DNA of 64,000 nucleotides from Flavobacterium sp. UBA7680 (lineage in GTDB: Bacteria > Bacteroidota > Bacteroidia > Flavobacteriales > Flavobacteriaceae), in contig NZ_DLHA01000028.1 in NCBI RefSeq assembly GCF_002482975.1, positions 62,001 through 126,000 on the forward strand, given 5' to 3'. Positions 7,442-15,743 of the stretch are shown one piece after another. The notes beneath the pieces were generated by a model that was given only the letters and a program-made list of their open reading frames with translations, was not told the DNA's origin and searched no databases. Every line of letters starts with the position of its first letter. Position 1 is the stretch's first letter. The translations under genes and the position numbers were made by a program.

Positions 7442-8491
7442 ATGAACATTAAATACAAAATTCCTGCTTTATTACTTTTGACTTTTCTTTTGTCATACTG
7501 CAATTCTTCTGCACAAAAGAAAGATGATTATACCGCTAAAATTGACAGTTTGGTTGAACATACCACTTCTCCGGTTTTTAATGGTGTTGTTTTGATTTCT
7601 AAAAACGGGAAAACTTTATATTCAAAAGTAAAAGGTGTTGCTAATTTTGAAACTAAAAAACCTTTAACGATAAACTCTCAATTCGAGATCATGTCAAACA
7701 GCAAGCAGGTTGCTGCGGTTTTACTTTTATTGGAAGTTGATAAAGGAAAAGTCGATTTACAATCGCCAATTAAAAAATATCTTCCGGAATTAACGCAGCC
7801 TTGGGCAGATTCTGTTACGGTTCATCAGCTTTTAAATCATACACACGGAATTGTCGATTTGCAAAAACCTTTAGCTTTTAAACCCGGAACTCAATTTAGC
7901 TACGGAAATTTAAGTTTTAGTCTTGCTGGAAAAATTGTTGAATTTACTACCAAAAAAAGTTATACTGAAGTGGCGAATACTCTTTTTAAGAAACTAAAAA
8001 TGAACAATACATTTTGCTATGCTAAAGATAAAACACAAAATATAGTTACAGGAAATATTAACTCCAATGGAAAGTTTGAAGCTGTAAAAACTACGCAAAT
8101 TACACCGCAAAGTTTAGGCGCAGACGGAATTGTTTCTACCGTAAATGATTTATCAGTTTGGAATAATAATCTTCATAAAGGAAAAATCCTAAAACCAGAA
8201 ACCTATCAATTAATGCTGAAATATAATATATTGGCACAACATAATTTCTTCGGAAAAGCAGATGAAGGCTATGGTTACGGAATTAAAATTATTGAGAAAG
8301 AAGCTGTAAAATATGTGGGGCATACAGGTTTAGGCGACGGGTTTTCTTCGGTAAATTTGTATTTTCCTGAAAGCGATGTCAGCTTAATTGTGTTAGAAAA
8401 TCAAATGAACGAAAGCCGCGATTTGTTTTATATTTCTGAATTTAAAATCAAAAATATTCTACTGAAAAGCGATTTAGTACATCAAAAATAA
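7442..8491 (+). CDS. Serine hydrolase, class C beta-lactamase/D-peptidase fold
   Basis: A 349-residue exported member of the penicillin-binding/beta-lactamase superfamily. A hydrophobic signal peptide (MNIKYKIPALLLLTFLLSYC) precedes NSSAQKK; a lipobox-like Cys20 is present but with a poor -1 residue, so signal peptidase I cleavage after SSA is also possible. The catalytic SxxK motif is in EIMSNSKQVAAVLLL (about residue 86), the second motif is YGN (FSYGNLSF, about residue 158), and HTG stands for the third KTG (YVGHTGLGDGF, about residue 298). More likely an esterase or peptidase than an antibiotic-resistance enzyme. Confidence 0.85.
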   Translation: MNIKYKIPALLLLTFLLSYCNSSAQKKDDYTAKIDSLVEHTTSPVFNGVVLISKNGKTLYSKVKGVANFETKKPLTINSQFEIMSNSKQVAAVLLLLEVDKGKVDLQSPIKKYLPELTQPWADSVTVHQLLNHTHGIVDLQKPLAFKPGTQFSYGNLSFSLAGKIVEFTTKKSYTEVANTLFKKLKMNNTFCYAKDKTQNIVTGNINSNGKFEAVKTTQITPQSLGADGIVSTVNDLSVWNNNLHKGKILKPETYQLMLKYNILAQHNFFGKADEGYGYGIKIIEKEAVKYVGHTGLGDGFSSVNLYFPESDVSLIVLENQMNESRDLFYISEFKIKNILLKSDLVHQK

Positions 8492-8497
8492 AAGGCA

Positions 8498-8920
8498 ATG
8501 GCAAAGAATAAAACCGCAGAAACAGAAAGCAGTGTTCTTGATTTTATAAATGCTGTAGATAGTGAAGCAAAAAGAAATGACGCTTTTGAACTGATAAAAA
8601 TAATGAAATCAATCACGGGTTTTGAACCTAAAATGTGGGGACCAAGCATTATTGGTTTTGGAACTTATCATTACAAATATGCCACGGGACACGAAGGCGA
8701 TGCGCCTCTTGCCGCTTTTTCTCCCAGAAAAGCAGCAACAACAGTTTATTTTTATTTACCCGAAGAAAAGAGAGAAGAACTTTTTTCAAACCTGGGAAAA
8801 TATAAAGTATCAAAAGCCTGTATTTACATCAAGAAATTAGCTGATATCGAAATCGAAATCTTAAAAAAGATCCTTTCGCTTTCGATTGAAGAAGTCCAAA
8901 ATTTATATCCCCAAAAATAA
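8498..8920 (+). CDS. DUF1801 domain protein
   Basis: A 140-residue soluble protein of the DUF1801/YdhG-like family. Recognisable parts are EAKRNDAFELIKIMKSITGF, then the MWGPSIIGFGTYHYKYATG segment and the AAFSPRKAATTVYFYLPEEK strand. It starts six bases after the serine hydrolase stop and ends two bases before the metallo-hydrolase start, so the three genes are probably co-transcribed. YdhG-type relatives were reported as iron chaperones in Bacillus, but this family is poorly characterised. Confidence 0.8.
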   Translation: MAKNKTAETESSVLDFINAVDSEAKRNDAFELIKIMKSITGFEPKMWGPSIIGFGTYHYKYATGHEGDAPLAAFSPRKAATTVYFYLPEEKREELFSNLGKYKVSKACIYIKKLADIEIEILKKILSLSIEEVQNLYPQK

Positions 8921-8922
8921 AA

Positions 8923-10026
8923 ATGATCACATTCTTAATTCTATTATTAATAATAGTTCTTCTCGTTTACAACTTTTTACAACATCCAAAATTCGGAAAA
9001 AAGCCTTCCGGCGAAAGATTAGCTTTAATTGAAAAATCACCTCAATACAAAAACGGAAAATTCGAAAACCAAAACTTTACACCGGATCTTGCTGAAGGCG
9101 CGACTTATTTTAGCGTTTTAAGTGAATTTTTCTTCAAAAAAGTAGACCGAAAAATTCCAACAGATTTAATTCCGTCAATCAAAACCAATTTGCATGAAAT
9201 TCCTCTCGATCAGGATGTTTTAGTTTGGTTTGGACATTCGTCTTATTATATTCAGCTTGAAGGAAAACGATTTTTAATCGATCCTGTTTTTAGCGGTAAC
9301 GCCTCTCCTATTGCGGGCACTACAAAATCATTTAAAGGAACAGATATTTACACCGTTGATGATCTTCCCGAAATTGATTATTTGCTGCTTACACACGATC
9401 ATTATGACCATTTAGATTATAAAACAATTCTTCAACTAAAACCAAAAACAAAAAAAGTAATCACAGCACTTGGCGTTGGTTCACATTTTGAGTTTTGGGG
9501 ATTTCCAAAAGAAAATATTATCGAAAAAGACTGGCATGAAAAAATTGAATTAGACGAAAATCTAACACTTTATACAACGCCGTCAAGACATTTTTCAGGC
9601 AGAAGTTTTAAACGCTGCAATACACTTTGGACTTCTTTTGTTTTAGAAGCCAAAGACTTTAAAATGTATTTGGGTGGAGATAGCGGCTACGACCAACATT
9701 TTGCAGAAATTGGTGAGAAATTCGGCCCTTTTGATATTGCTTTAATCGATAACGGTCAATACAATAAAAGCTGGAAATACATTCATAATATGCCCGAAGA
9801 TGTTATACAGGCGATTCAGGATCTAAAAGCAAAAAGAGCATTTCCGGTCCATTCGTCGAAGTTTTCTTTATCGCTGCATTCCTGGGATGAACCGTTAATT
9901 AAAGTAACCGAACTGAATGCAAATTCAGCAAATCCAGTTCCTTTAATTACACCAATGATTGGAGAATTAGTTGAACTGAAAAATGAAAATCAGGAATTTA
10001 AGCAATGGTGGAAAGGGGTGAAATAA
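8923..10026 (+). CDS. MBL-fold metallo-hydrolase, NAPE-PLD/UlaG-like
   Basis: A 367-residue metallo-beta-lactamase-fold enzyme anchored by an N-terminal membrane helix (residues 1-18). The metal-binding HxHxDH motif is THDHYDHLD (about residues 158-166). Further ligands fit SRHFSGR, GGDSGYD and the final VHSSKF. The arrangement WFGHSSYYIQLEGKRFLIDP near residue 103 is typical of the Beta-lactamase_2 subgroup containing NAPE-hydrolysing phospholipase D. A lipid or phosphodiester substrate at the inner membrane is likely; the exact one is unknown. Confidence 0.85.
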   Translation: MITFLILLLIIVLLVYNFLQHPKFGKKPSGERLALIEKSPQYKNGKFENQNFTPDLAEGATYFSVLSEFFFKKVDRKIPTDLIPSIKTNLHEIPLDQDVLVWFGHSSYYIQLEGKRFLIDPVFSGNASPIAGTTKSFKGTDIYTVDDLPEIDYLLLTHDHYDHLDYKTILQLKPKTKKVITALGVGSHFEFWGFPKENIIEKDWHEKIELDENLTLYTTPSRHFSGRSFKRCNTLWTSFVLEAKDFKMYLGGDSGYDQHFAEIGEKFGPFDIALIDNGQYNKSWKYIHNMPEDVIQAIQDLKAKRAFPVHSSKFSLSLHSWDEPLIKVTELNANSANPVPLITPMIGELVELKNENQEFKQWWKGVK

Positions 10027-10084
10027 TTTTAGATTGCAGATTTTAGATTTTAGATTGAAAACTTGAAACCTGAAACACTCTTTT

Positions 10085-10142
10085 GTCACCCTGAGCGAAG
10101 TCGAAGGGCACGCAAAGGGGCTTCGACTTCGCTCAGCCTGAC
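10085..10142. repeat. Inverted repeat with GAGCGAAGTCGAAG arms
   Basis: The arms GTCACCCTGAGCGAAGTCG and CGACTTCGCTCAGCCTGAC are separated by about 14 bases. A half-copy (GAGCGAAGTCGAAG) occurs alone at about 63488. This word is a frequent dispersed intergenic repeat in flavobacteria. Confidence 0.7.
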
Positions 10143-10145
10143 AAG

Positions 10146-10193
10146 ACTGAAAACTGAGACTGAGACTGAAAACTGAAAACCGAGACTGAAAAC
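10146..10193. repeat. Simple degenerate repeat, second copy
   Basis: Repeats of ACTGAAAACTGAGACTGAGA, matching 7378-7440, run directly up to the GNAT start codon at 10194. The matching position before two unrelated genes suggests insertion of the same short repeat at both places. Confidence 0.55.
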
Positions 10194-10721
10194 ATGAATA
10201 CAAACTATATAATCCGAAACGCTTTCCCTTCAGAATTTGAGGAAATTGGGAAACTTTTAATTCGCGTTTATTCGCAATTAGAGGGTTTTCCAAAAGAAAA
10301 CGAACAACCCAATTATTATAAAATGCTGGCTAATATTAGTGATTTTACCAATCATCAGGAAACGGAACTTTTAGTCGCTGTTGATGAAAACAATACTATT
10401 CTTGGAGCGGTTGTTTTCTTTAATGATATGCAGTATTATGGTTCTGGCGGAATTGCAACTCAGGAAAAAAACTCGGCCGGATTTCGATTATTGGGCGTTG
10501 ACCATAATGCGCGCGGAAAAGGAATTGGTAAACTACTGACATTAGAATGCATCAAAAAAGCAACTGAAAACAAACAGAAACAACTTATTATTCATTCGAC
10601 ACTTGCCATGAAAACAGCTTGGGAAATGTATGAAAAACTAGGTTTTAAAAGATCTTTAGATTTAGATTTCATGCAGGGAGAACTCGCAGTATTTGGTTTT
10701 AGATTACCGCTTATTTCATAA
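10194..10721 (+). CDS. GNAT-family N-acetyltransferase
   Basis: A 175-residue acetyl-CoA-dependent acetyltransferase. The acetyl-CoA pyrophosphate-binding motif A reads LGVDHNARGKGIGKLLTLEC (about residues 101-120), with the Q/RxxGxG/A core as RGKGIG. Motif B follows as MKTAWEMYEKLGFKRSLDL. The N-terminus (YIIRNAFPSEFEEIGKLLIR) is the standard beta1-alpha1 of the fold. The acceptor substrate is unknown. Confidence 0.85.
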   Translation: MNTNYIIRNAFPSEFEEIGKLLIRVYSQLEGFPKENEQPNYYKMLANISDFTNHQETELLVAVDENNTILGAVVFFNDMQYYGSGGIATQEKNSAGFRLLGVDHNARGKGIGKLLTLECIKKATENKQKQLIIHSTLAMKTAWEMYEKLGFKRSLDLDFMQGELAVFGFRLPLIS

Positions 10722-10745
10722 AATTAACATTCAAAAAACAAAACC

Positions 10746-11870
10746 TTGAAACAAAAAATAAACTTCCTAACGATTCTATTTTTGATAACATTTAGTATGT
10801 TTTCTCAAAATACTTATGTGTTTTTAGGATCATACAATCGAGATAAAAGTGCAGAAGCAATTCAGGTTTATCAATTAGATACTTTAAACGGAAAACTATC
10901 CAAAATAGCCTCAGCAAAAGACATTATAAATCCTTCGTATTTGACCGTTTCACCAAACGGAAAATATGTTTACGCCTGCACGGATACCAAAACGCCAAAT
11001 GCCGGAAGTATAAGCAGTTTTGAATTTAATCCCGAAAATAAAAGTCTTACTTTTTTAAACAGCCAGAGAAGCGGCGGCGAAAACCCAGTTTATGTTACGG
11101 TTCATAAAAGCGGAAAATGGATTGCAAATGCTAATTATACAGAAGGAAGTGTTTCGGTTTTCCCAATTCTGGAAAACGGAAAAATTGATTCTATCGCACA
11201 GAATTTTCAATATATAGATGGAAGTACGCACAAGGAAAGACAAACGAGATCTCACGTTCATTCGGCCGTATTTTCACCTCAATTCGATTATTTATTTTTA
11301 CCCGATTTAGGCGCGGATAAAATTCGCAGTTATGCTTTTGATGAAAATAAAAAACAGCCTTTAACCGAAGCTCAAACTCCATTTACAAAAACTGATTTAG
11401 AAGCCGGGCCAAGACATTTTACTTTTCATCCGAATCAAAAATTTGGTTATTGTATTGAAGAAATGGCGGGACAGATAAGTGTTTATAGGTATGAAAATGG
11501 AACTCTAAATAAAATTCAACGTATTGCAACACATTCTGATAAAATAAAAGATGGTTTTGAAAGTTCTGATATTCATATTTCGCCAGATGGAAAATTTCTG
11601 TACGCCACAAACCGCGGGAAAGAAAATAACATTGCCATTTTTTCTATTGATGAAAATGGATTATTGAAAAACATTGGTTATCAATCGACTTTGGGAAAAC
11701 ATCCGAGAGTTTTTGCAATCGATGAAACCGGAAAATTCTTGGTTGCCACAAATGTAAATACCGGAAATATTATTGTTTTTAGAAGAAATCCTAAGACAGG
11801 ATTATTGAAGAAAACAGGAAAAGAAATTAAAATGGAGAATGTTTCTTGTGTGCAGATTAGACGGATTTGA
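10746..11870 (+). CDS. Lactonase-family (6-phosphogluconolactonase-like) seven-bladed beta-propeller protein
   Basis: A 374-residue exported beta-propeller. The start is a TTG at 10746; it is supported because it gives a full signal peptide (MKQKINFLTILFLITFSMFS), while the next ATG falls inside that peptide. Blade repeats are visible as 'SPNGKYVYACTD', 'SPQFDYLFLPDLGADKIRSY', 'HPNQKFGYCIEEMAGQISVY', 'SPDGKFLYATNRGKENNIAI' and 'DETGKFLVATNVNTGNIIVF'. This is the YkgB/Pgl (COG2706) pattern. Export makes a cytosolic pentose-phosphate role unlikely; it may open another lactone. Confidence 0.85.
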   Translation: MKQKINFLTILFLITFSMFSQNTYVFLGSYNRDKSAEAIQVYQLDTLNGKLSKIASAKDIINPSYLTVSPNGKYVYACTDTKTPNAGSISSFEFNPENKSLTFLNSQRSGGENPVYVTVHKSGKWIANANYTEGSVSVFPILENGKIDSIAQNFQYIDGSTHKERQTRSHVHSAVFSPQFDYLFLPDLGADKIRSYAFDENKKQPLTEAQTPFTKTDLEAGPRHFTFHPNQKFGYCIEEMAGQISVYRYENGTLNKIQRIATHSDKIKDGFESSDIHISPDGKFLYATNRGKENNIAIFSIDENGLLKNIGYQSTLGKHPRVFAIDETGKFLVATNVNTGNIIVFRRNPKTGLLKKTGKEIKMENVSCVQIRRI

Positions 11871-11925
11871 TGGATTGATGGATTGATGGCACACGGATTT
11901 TACTGATTTAAACAGGGTTTACACG

Positions 11926-12038
11926 GTTTTTTGTCATTTCGACTGAAAGGAGAAATCGCACTCGAAAATCGACAAAGATTGGCGATTCTCGTTGCAGAAT
12001 TACTTGTGCGATTTCTCGTTCCTCGAAATGACAAAAAA
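11926..12038. repeat. 110-bp inverted repeat (GTCATTTCGA family)
   Basis: The left arm TTGTCATTTCGACTGAAAGG continues to GAGAAATCGCAC, and the right arm GTGCGATTTCTCGTTCC continues to TCGAAATGACAA. The arms are about 30 bases with a few mismatches, around a 45-base centre. Located between the lactonase and a GNAT gene. No coding potential; I know similar sequences as multi-copy repeats in Flavobacterium genomes. Confidence 0.75.
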
Positions 12039-12058
12039 AAATCATTTTAATCCTTTTA

Positions 12059-12076
12059 TCCCGATAGCTATCGGGA
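12059..12076. repeat. Perfect 18-bp palindrome
   Basis: TCCCGATAGCTATCGGGA is its own reverse complement. It is followed by GTGGCAAAAAAAA, the tail also seen in the other inverted repeats of this window, so it probably belongs to the same repeat class and not to a specific operator. Confidence 0.55.
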
Positions 12077-12114
12077 GTGGCAAAAAAAAATAAACAATAA
12101 AAAAACGCTATAAA

Positions 12115-12642
12115 ATGACATTATCAAATTTCAACTTACAGCCCGATTTTTTAGAAGACGAAATTGTAAAATTAATTCCGCTTGAGGAAAATCATTTTGA
12201 AGAACTTTACAAAGTCGCTTCAGATCCTTTAATTTGGGAACAGCATCCTGCAAAAGACAGAAGTAACAGAGACGGTTTTAAAACTTTTTTTGATGCTGGA
12301 TTAAATTCTAAAGGTGCTTTTTTAATTTTAGACAAACAAAGTAATGAAATTATGGGAACCACACGTTATTATGATTACAATCCAGAGAAATCAAGCGTTG
12401 CCATTGGTTATACTTTTCTTTCGAGAAAATACTGGGGCGGACCTTATAATAAATCAACAAAAAAACTGTTAATCGATTATGCCTTTCAATATGTAAATTC
12501 TATCTTTTTTCATATTGGTGCAGAAAATTTTCGATCTCAAAAAGCCGTTTTAAAACTTGGTGCAAAAAAAATAAATGTAGTGCTCACTACAATGAATGGC
12601 ATCAATATATCACCACACTTTGAATATGAACTGAAAAAGTGA
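12115..12642 (+). CDS. GNAT-family N-acetyltransferase, RimJ/RimL-like
   Basis: A 175-residue acetyltransferase of the Acetyltransf_3 type. It begins with DEIVKLIPLEENHFEELYKV, the 'L-x-P-L' opening of RimL-like proteins. The CoA-binding segment is SVAIGYTFLSRKYWGGPYNK (about residues 101-120) and the end has the family's FHIGAENFRSQKAVLKLGAK. The glycine-rich RxxGxG motif is degenerate (SRKYWGG), as in many RimL relatives. Substrate unknown. Confidence 0.85.
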   Translation: MTLSNFNLQPDFLEDEIVKLIPLEENHFEELYKVASDPLIWEQHPAKDRSNRDGFKTFFDAGLNSKGAFLILDKQSNEIMGTTRYYDYNPEKSSVAIGYTFLSRKYWGGPYNKSTKKLLIDYAFQYVNSIFFHIGAENFRSQKAVLKLGAKKINVVLTTMNGINISPHFEYELKK

Positions 12643-12708
12643 TAGTTTGCAGTAACAGTTTATAAATATTTTAATTCATAATTTTTAATTTTAATTCATA
12701 CTAACAAC

Positions 12709-13290
12709 ATGAAAAGAATAAGCGTTTTCTGCGGATCAAGTTTTGGTACCGACGAAATTTTTAGAGAACAAGCCGAATTATTAGGGAAAACTTTAGCCAA
12801 ACAAAATATTGATTTAGTTTATGGCGGAGCAAATGTTGGTTTAATGGGCGCTGTTGCGGATGGTGCTTTGAGCGAAAACGGAACTGTAATTGGCGTTCTT
12901 CCTAATTTTTTAAGATCAAAAGAAATAGCACATTTAGGTTTAACCGAATTAATTTTGGTTGAAAACATGCATGAAAGAAAAATGAAAATGAATGATTTAT
13001 GTGATGGCGTAATTGCACTTTCGGGTGGTTTTGGAACTTTAGAAGAACTTTTTGAAATGCTTACCTGGTCGCAGTTAGGCTTACATAAAAAACCAATCGC
13101 AATTTTAAACATCAATGGTTTTTATGATTCTTTAATCGCCTTATCCAAAACCATGGTCGAAAAAGGTTTTATGAAAGATGTATATCTGGAAATGCTTTTA
13201 GTAAGCGATAATATTGATGATTTATTACATCAAATGAAAAATTATACTGCTCCTACTGTTACAAAATGGATTAATAAAGATAAAGTTTAA
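12709..13290 (+). CDS. LOG-family protein (cytokinin riboside 5'-monophosphate phosphoribohydrolase-like)
   Basis: A 193-residue TIGR00730/LOG protein. The family's lysine-decarboxylase-like signature is intact: SGGFGTLEELFEMLTW (about residues 104-119) contains GGxGTxxE, and LVENMHERKMKM precedes it. The Rossmann start reads RISVFCGSSFGTDEIFREQA. Members cleave the N-glycosidic bond of nucleoside 5'-monophosphates (AMP or N6-modified AMP). In bacteria without plant hosts they are probably nucleotide-salvage enzymes. Confidence 0.9.
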   Translation: MKRISVFCGSSFGTDEIFREQAELLGKTLAKQNIDLVYGGANVGLMGAVADGALSENGTVIGVLPNFLRSKEIAHLGLTELILVENMHERKMKMNDLCDGVIALSGGFGTLEELFEMLTWSQLGLHKKPIAILNINGFYDSLIALSKTMVEKGFMKDVYLEMLLVSDNIDDLLHQMKNYTAPTVTKWINKDKV

Positions 13291-13307
13291 TTACTGTCTC
13301 ATTTCAA

Positions 13308-14144
13308 TTAAACTTTTTTAAACAGCTTTTTATAGTCACTTGGATTCATGCCTGTATGTTTTTTAAACAAGCGATTCAGGTGACTTGCATCGCTAAAACC
13401 AAATTCGTACACAATTTCGTTGATCTGCATATTGGTAAACTTTAATCGGGTTTCTATTAATTTTACTTTATAGGCCATTGTGTATTCCTGAATACTCTGC
13501 CCCGTTTTGGTTTTAAAATATTCGCTGATATAAGTTGACGAAACATTAAATGCCGCCGCCATATTCGACGCTTTTAATTGTTCCGGCTGATAAATATTCT
13601 GATGCACATAATTCAATAAATCCAAACTCGGAACCACATTCGTTTGGTTAAGGTTAAGAGGCGCAATAAGCGAAATGTTTCTGGCCGCAATTGTAATAAT
13701 CGTATTTAAAATTTGCTTAATAACTTCCTGTTGCTGCGGAAAATTTGTACTTTCTTCTCTGATAAGTGCTTCAATCATCGCCCTGACCAAAGGTTTGTCT
13801 GTTACTGTTTTTAAAATACAGCCTGGCCTGTGGTTGTGATTGTGAAAAATAAATTCAAGTTTCTGAATCCAATCGTTGCTTTGTGTTTTAAGATAACTGT
13901 CATGAAACCGAATAAAGAAAAATTTTGTTTTCTCTATAACTTCAAAACTATGTGTATCTTGCGGAAAGATCAAAAAAAACTTATCGCTGCTGTAAGGCCA
14001 TCGATGATCGTTTATAATTTGAGTTCCTTTTCCTTCGAGAACAAAAACCATTTCAAAAAAAGTATTTTTACGTTCTTTCGCTTCATATTCTAAAACTTCT
14101 AAAAACTGAAGTTCAAAAGGATGGTATAAATTTCTAATTTCCAT
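13308..14144 (-). CDS. AraC-family transcriptional regulator
   Basis: A 278-residue regulator. The ATG at 14144 (MEIRNLYHPFELQF) is preferred over one at 14180, which would reach into the divergent promoter region. A cupin-type sensor domain (FFEMVFVLEGKGTQIINDHR) occupies about residues 28-130. The C-terminal double HTH reads MAAAFNVSSTYISEYFKTKT and MQINEIVYEFGFSDASHLNR, then FKKHTGMNPSDYKK. It is divergent from the DoxX/deacetylase pair with 84 bases between the starts, so it is the likely regulator of that pair. Confidence 0.85.
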   Translation of the reverse strand: MEIRNLYHPFELQFLEVLEYEAKERKNTFFEMVFVLEGKGTQIINDHRWPYSSDKFFLIFPQDTHSFEVIEKTKFFFIRFHDSYLKTQSNDWIQKLEFIFHNHNHRPGCILKTVTDKPLVRAMIEALIREESTNFPQQQEVIKQILNTIITIAARNISLIAPLNLNQTNVVPSLDLLNYVHQNIYQPEQLKASNMAAAFNVSSTYISEYFKTKTGQSIQEYTMAYKVKLIETRLKFTNMQINEIVYEFGFSDASHLNRLFKKHTGMNPSDYKKLFKKV

Positions 14145-14228
14145 CTTGCAAAAGTACAAATTATTCCAATGATTGTACAAATTTTAAAAAGCTGTTATCC
14201 GCAACTTTGTAGTATAAAATCACTTAAT

Positions 14229-14621
14229 ATGGAAACAACCTCTTTTTTATTATTACGTCTTGCAATCGCAATCAGCATGTTTGGCCACGGATTAGTTCGT
14301 CTACCAAAACTTACCACTTTCAGTAATTGGATGGTGGGCACTTTTGAAAATTCAATGCTGCCAAAAATCCTCGTAACACCATTCAGTTATATTTTACCAA
14401 TAGCCGAATTTACCATTGGTCTTTTACTTTTATTAGGCTTATTTACCAAACCATCTTTAATTGCCGGAGCTGTTGTTATGCTTGTCTTATTATTTGGTAC
14501 ATCTCTAATAGAGAACTGGGAAGCCGTTCCGTCACAATTAATTCACATTGCTTTTTTTGCTCTGCTATTGCATTTTGCAGCTTATAATAGCTGGGCTATT
14601 GATACCTTAATTAAAAAATAA
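14229..14621 (+). CDS. DoxX-family membrane protein
   Basis: A 130-residue integral membrane protein with four helices. The start METTSFLLLRLAIAISMFGH at 14229 is chosen over 14169, which would overlap the AraC gene's leader and add a non-hydrophobic tail. The family motif 'RLAIAISMFGHGLVRLPK' near the N-terminus is the DoxX 'R-x-x-x-x-x-x-x-x-HG' region. DoxX proteins are linked to thiosulfate oxidation or thiol homeostasis in membrane complexes. It overlaps functionally with the next gene, which begins five bases after its stop. Confidence 0.8.
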   Translation: METTSFLLLRLAIAISMFGHGLVRLPKLTTFSNWMVGTFENSMLPKILVTPFSYILPIAEFTIGLLLLLGLFTKPSLIAGAVVMLVLLFGTSLIENWEAVPSQLIHIAFFALLLHFAAYNSWAIDTLIKK

Positions 14622-14626
14622 ATAGT

Positions 14627-15577
14627 ATGAGTTCAAGAAGAAATTTTATTAAACAAACCGGAATAATCGGAATGGTGGGAATGATAAATCCTATTGAAAC
14701 TTTTTCAGAAGTTTCAAAAAATGCTCCTGTTTTCTCTCCGCAAAAAACAAAATGGGCAGACGGTTCAAGATTAGTGGTTTCGATTTCGATGCAGTTTGAA
14801 GCCGGAGGACAACCTCAAAATGCCGAAAGTCCATTTCCTCAAAATATACAAAAAGGCTTTATTGATCTTCCTGCCGCAACCTGGTATGAATACGGATATA
14901 AAGAAGGTGTTCCGCGTATGCTCGACAATTGGGATAAACTAGGTGTAAAAGTAACTTCTCACATGGTTGGAACCGCTGTTTTAAAAAATCCTGAGTTAGC
15001 CAAAGAAATTGTACAAAGAGGCCACGAAGCGGCTGCGCATGGAATGAGCTGGAGTACACAATACACAATGCCTTATGACGAGGAAAAAAAGTTCATAAAA
15101 GATGGTGTTGATGCCATAAAAAAAGTTACCGGTTTTACTCCGGTTGGCTACAATGCAAACTGGTTACGCCGAGGGCAAAATACACTTGAGATTCTGCAGG
15201 AATTGGGATTCAAATATCATATTGATGATCTTAGCCGCGATGAACCTTTTATCATTCAGGTAAAAAATAAAGATTTTGCAGTTGTTCCTTATACCATTAG
15301 ATGCAATGATATTGTTTTAATTGAAGGGAAAAACTTTTCGGCAGATCAGTTTTTGCAGCAGGCAAAACTGGAATTTGACCAATTATATGCCGAAAGCGAA
15401 ACACAACGCCGACAAATGTCAATTAGTTTTCATGATCGTATTGGCGGAACACCTCAAATGGTTAAAGCTACAAGCGATCTTATTAAATATATGCAGCAGC
15501 ATCAAGGTGTGAGTTTTAAACGTAAAGACGAAATTGCTGAGATTGCGCTTCATGATAAAACTACAATTAGAGAATAA
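14627..15577 (+). CDS. Tat-exported polysaccharide deacetylase, PuuE/allantoinase-like
   Basis: A 316-residue NodB-fold hydrolase with an N-terminal twin-arginine signal (MSSRRNFIKQTGIIGMVGMI), so it is probably folded with its metal before export. The metal site is GHEAAAHGMSW (HxxxxH, about residues 136-141). The usual TFDD first motif is replaced by SISMQFEAGGQ, which resembles the 'EEGGE' form of PuuE-type allantoinases. A final catalytic His lies in ISFHDRIGG. Co-transcribed with DoxX and opposite an AraC gene. A cyclic amide is as likely a substrate as a polysaccharide. Confidence 0.8.
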   Translation: MSSRRNFIKQTGIIGMVGMINPIETFSEVSKNAPVFSPQKTKWADGSRLVVSISMQFEAGGQPQNAESPFPQNIQKGFIDLPAATWYEYGYKEGVPRMLDNWDKLGVKVTSHMVGTAVLKNPELAKEIVQRGHEAAAHGMSWSTQYTMPYDEEKKFIKDGVDAIKKVTGFTPVGYNANWLRRGQNTLEILQELGFKYHIDDLSRDEPFIIQVKNKDFAVVPYTIRCNDIVLIEGKNFSADQFLQQAKLEFDQLYAESETQRRQMSISFHDRIGGTPQMVKATSDLIKYMQQHQGVSFKRKDEIAEIALHDKTTIRE

Positions 15578-15743
15578 TATATTTATTTTAGATTTTAGAT
15601 TTTAGATTTAAATCTAACCGATCAAATCCATACAGGTAAAAACTTGTGTGGATTTTTTTCATTTTTAAATACTGAGCAATGAATTGATAGAAAAACTAAA
15701 TCTTAATTACATATATTCGCCCTCAAAAAATTTAACCAAAAAC

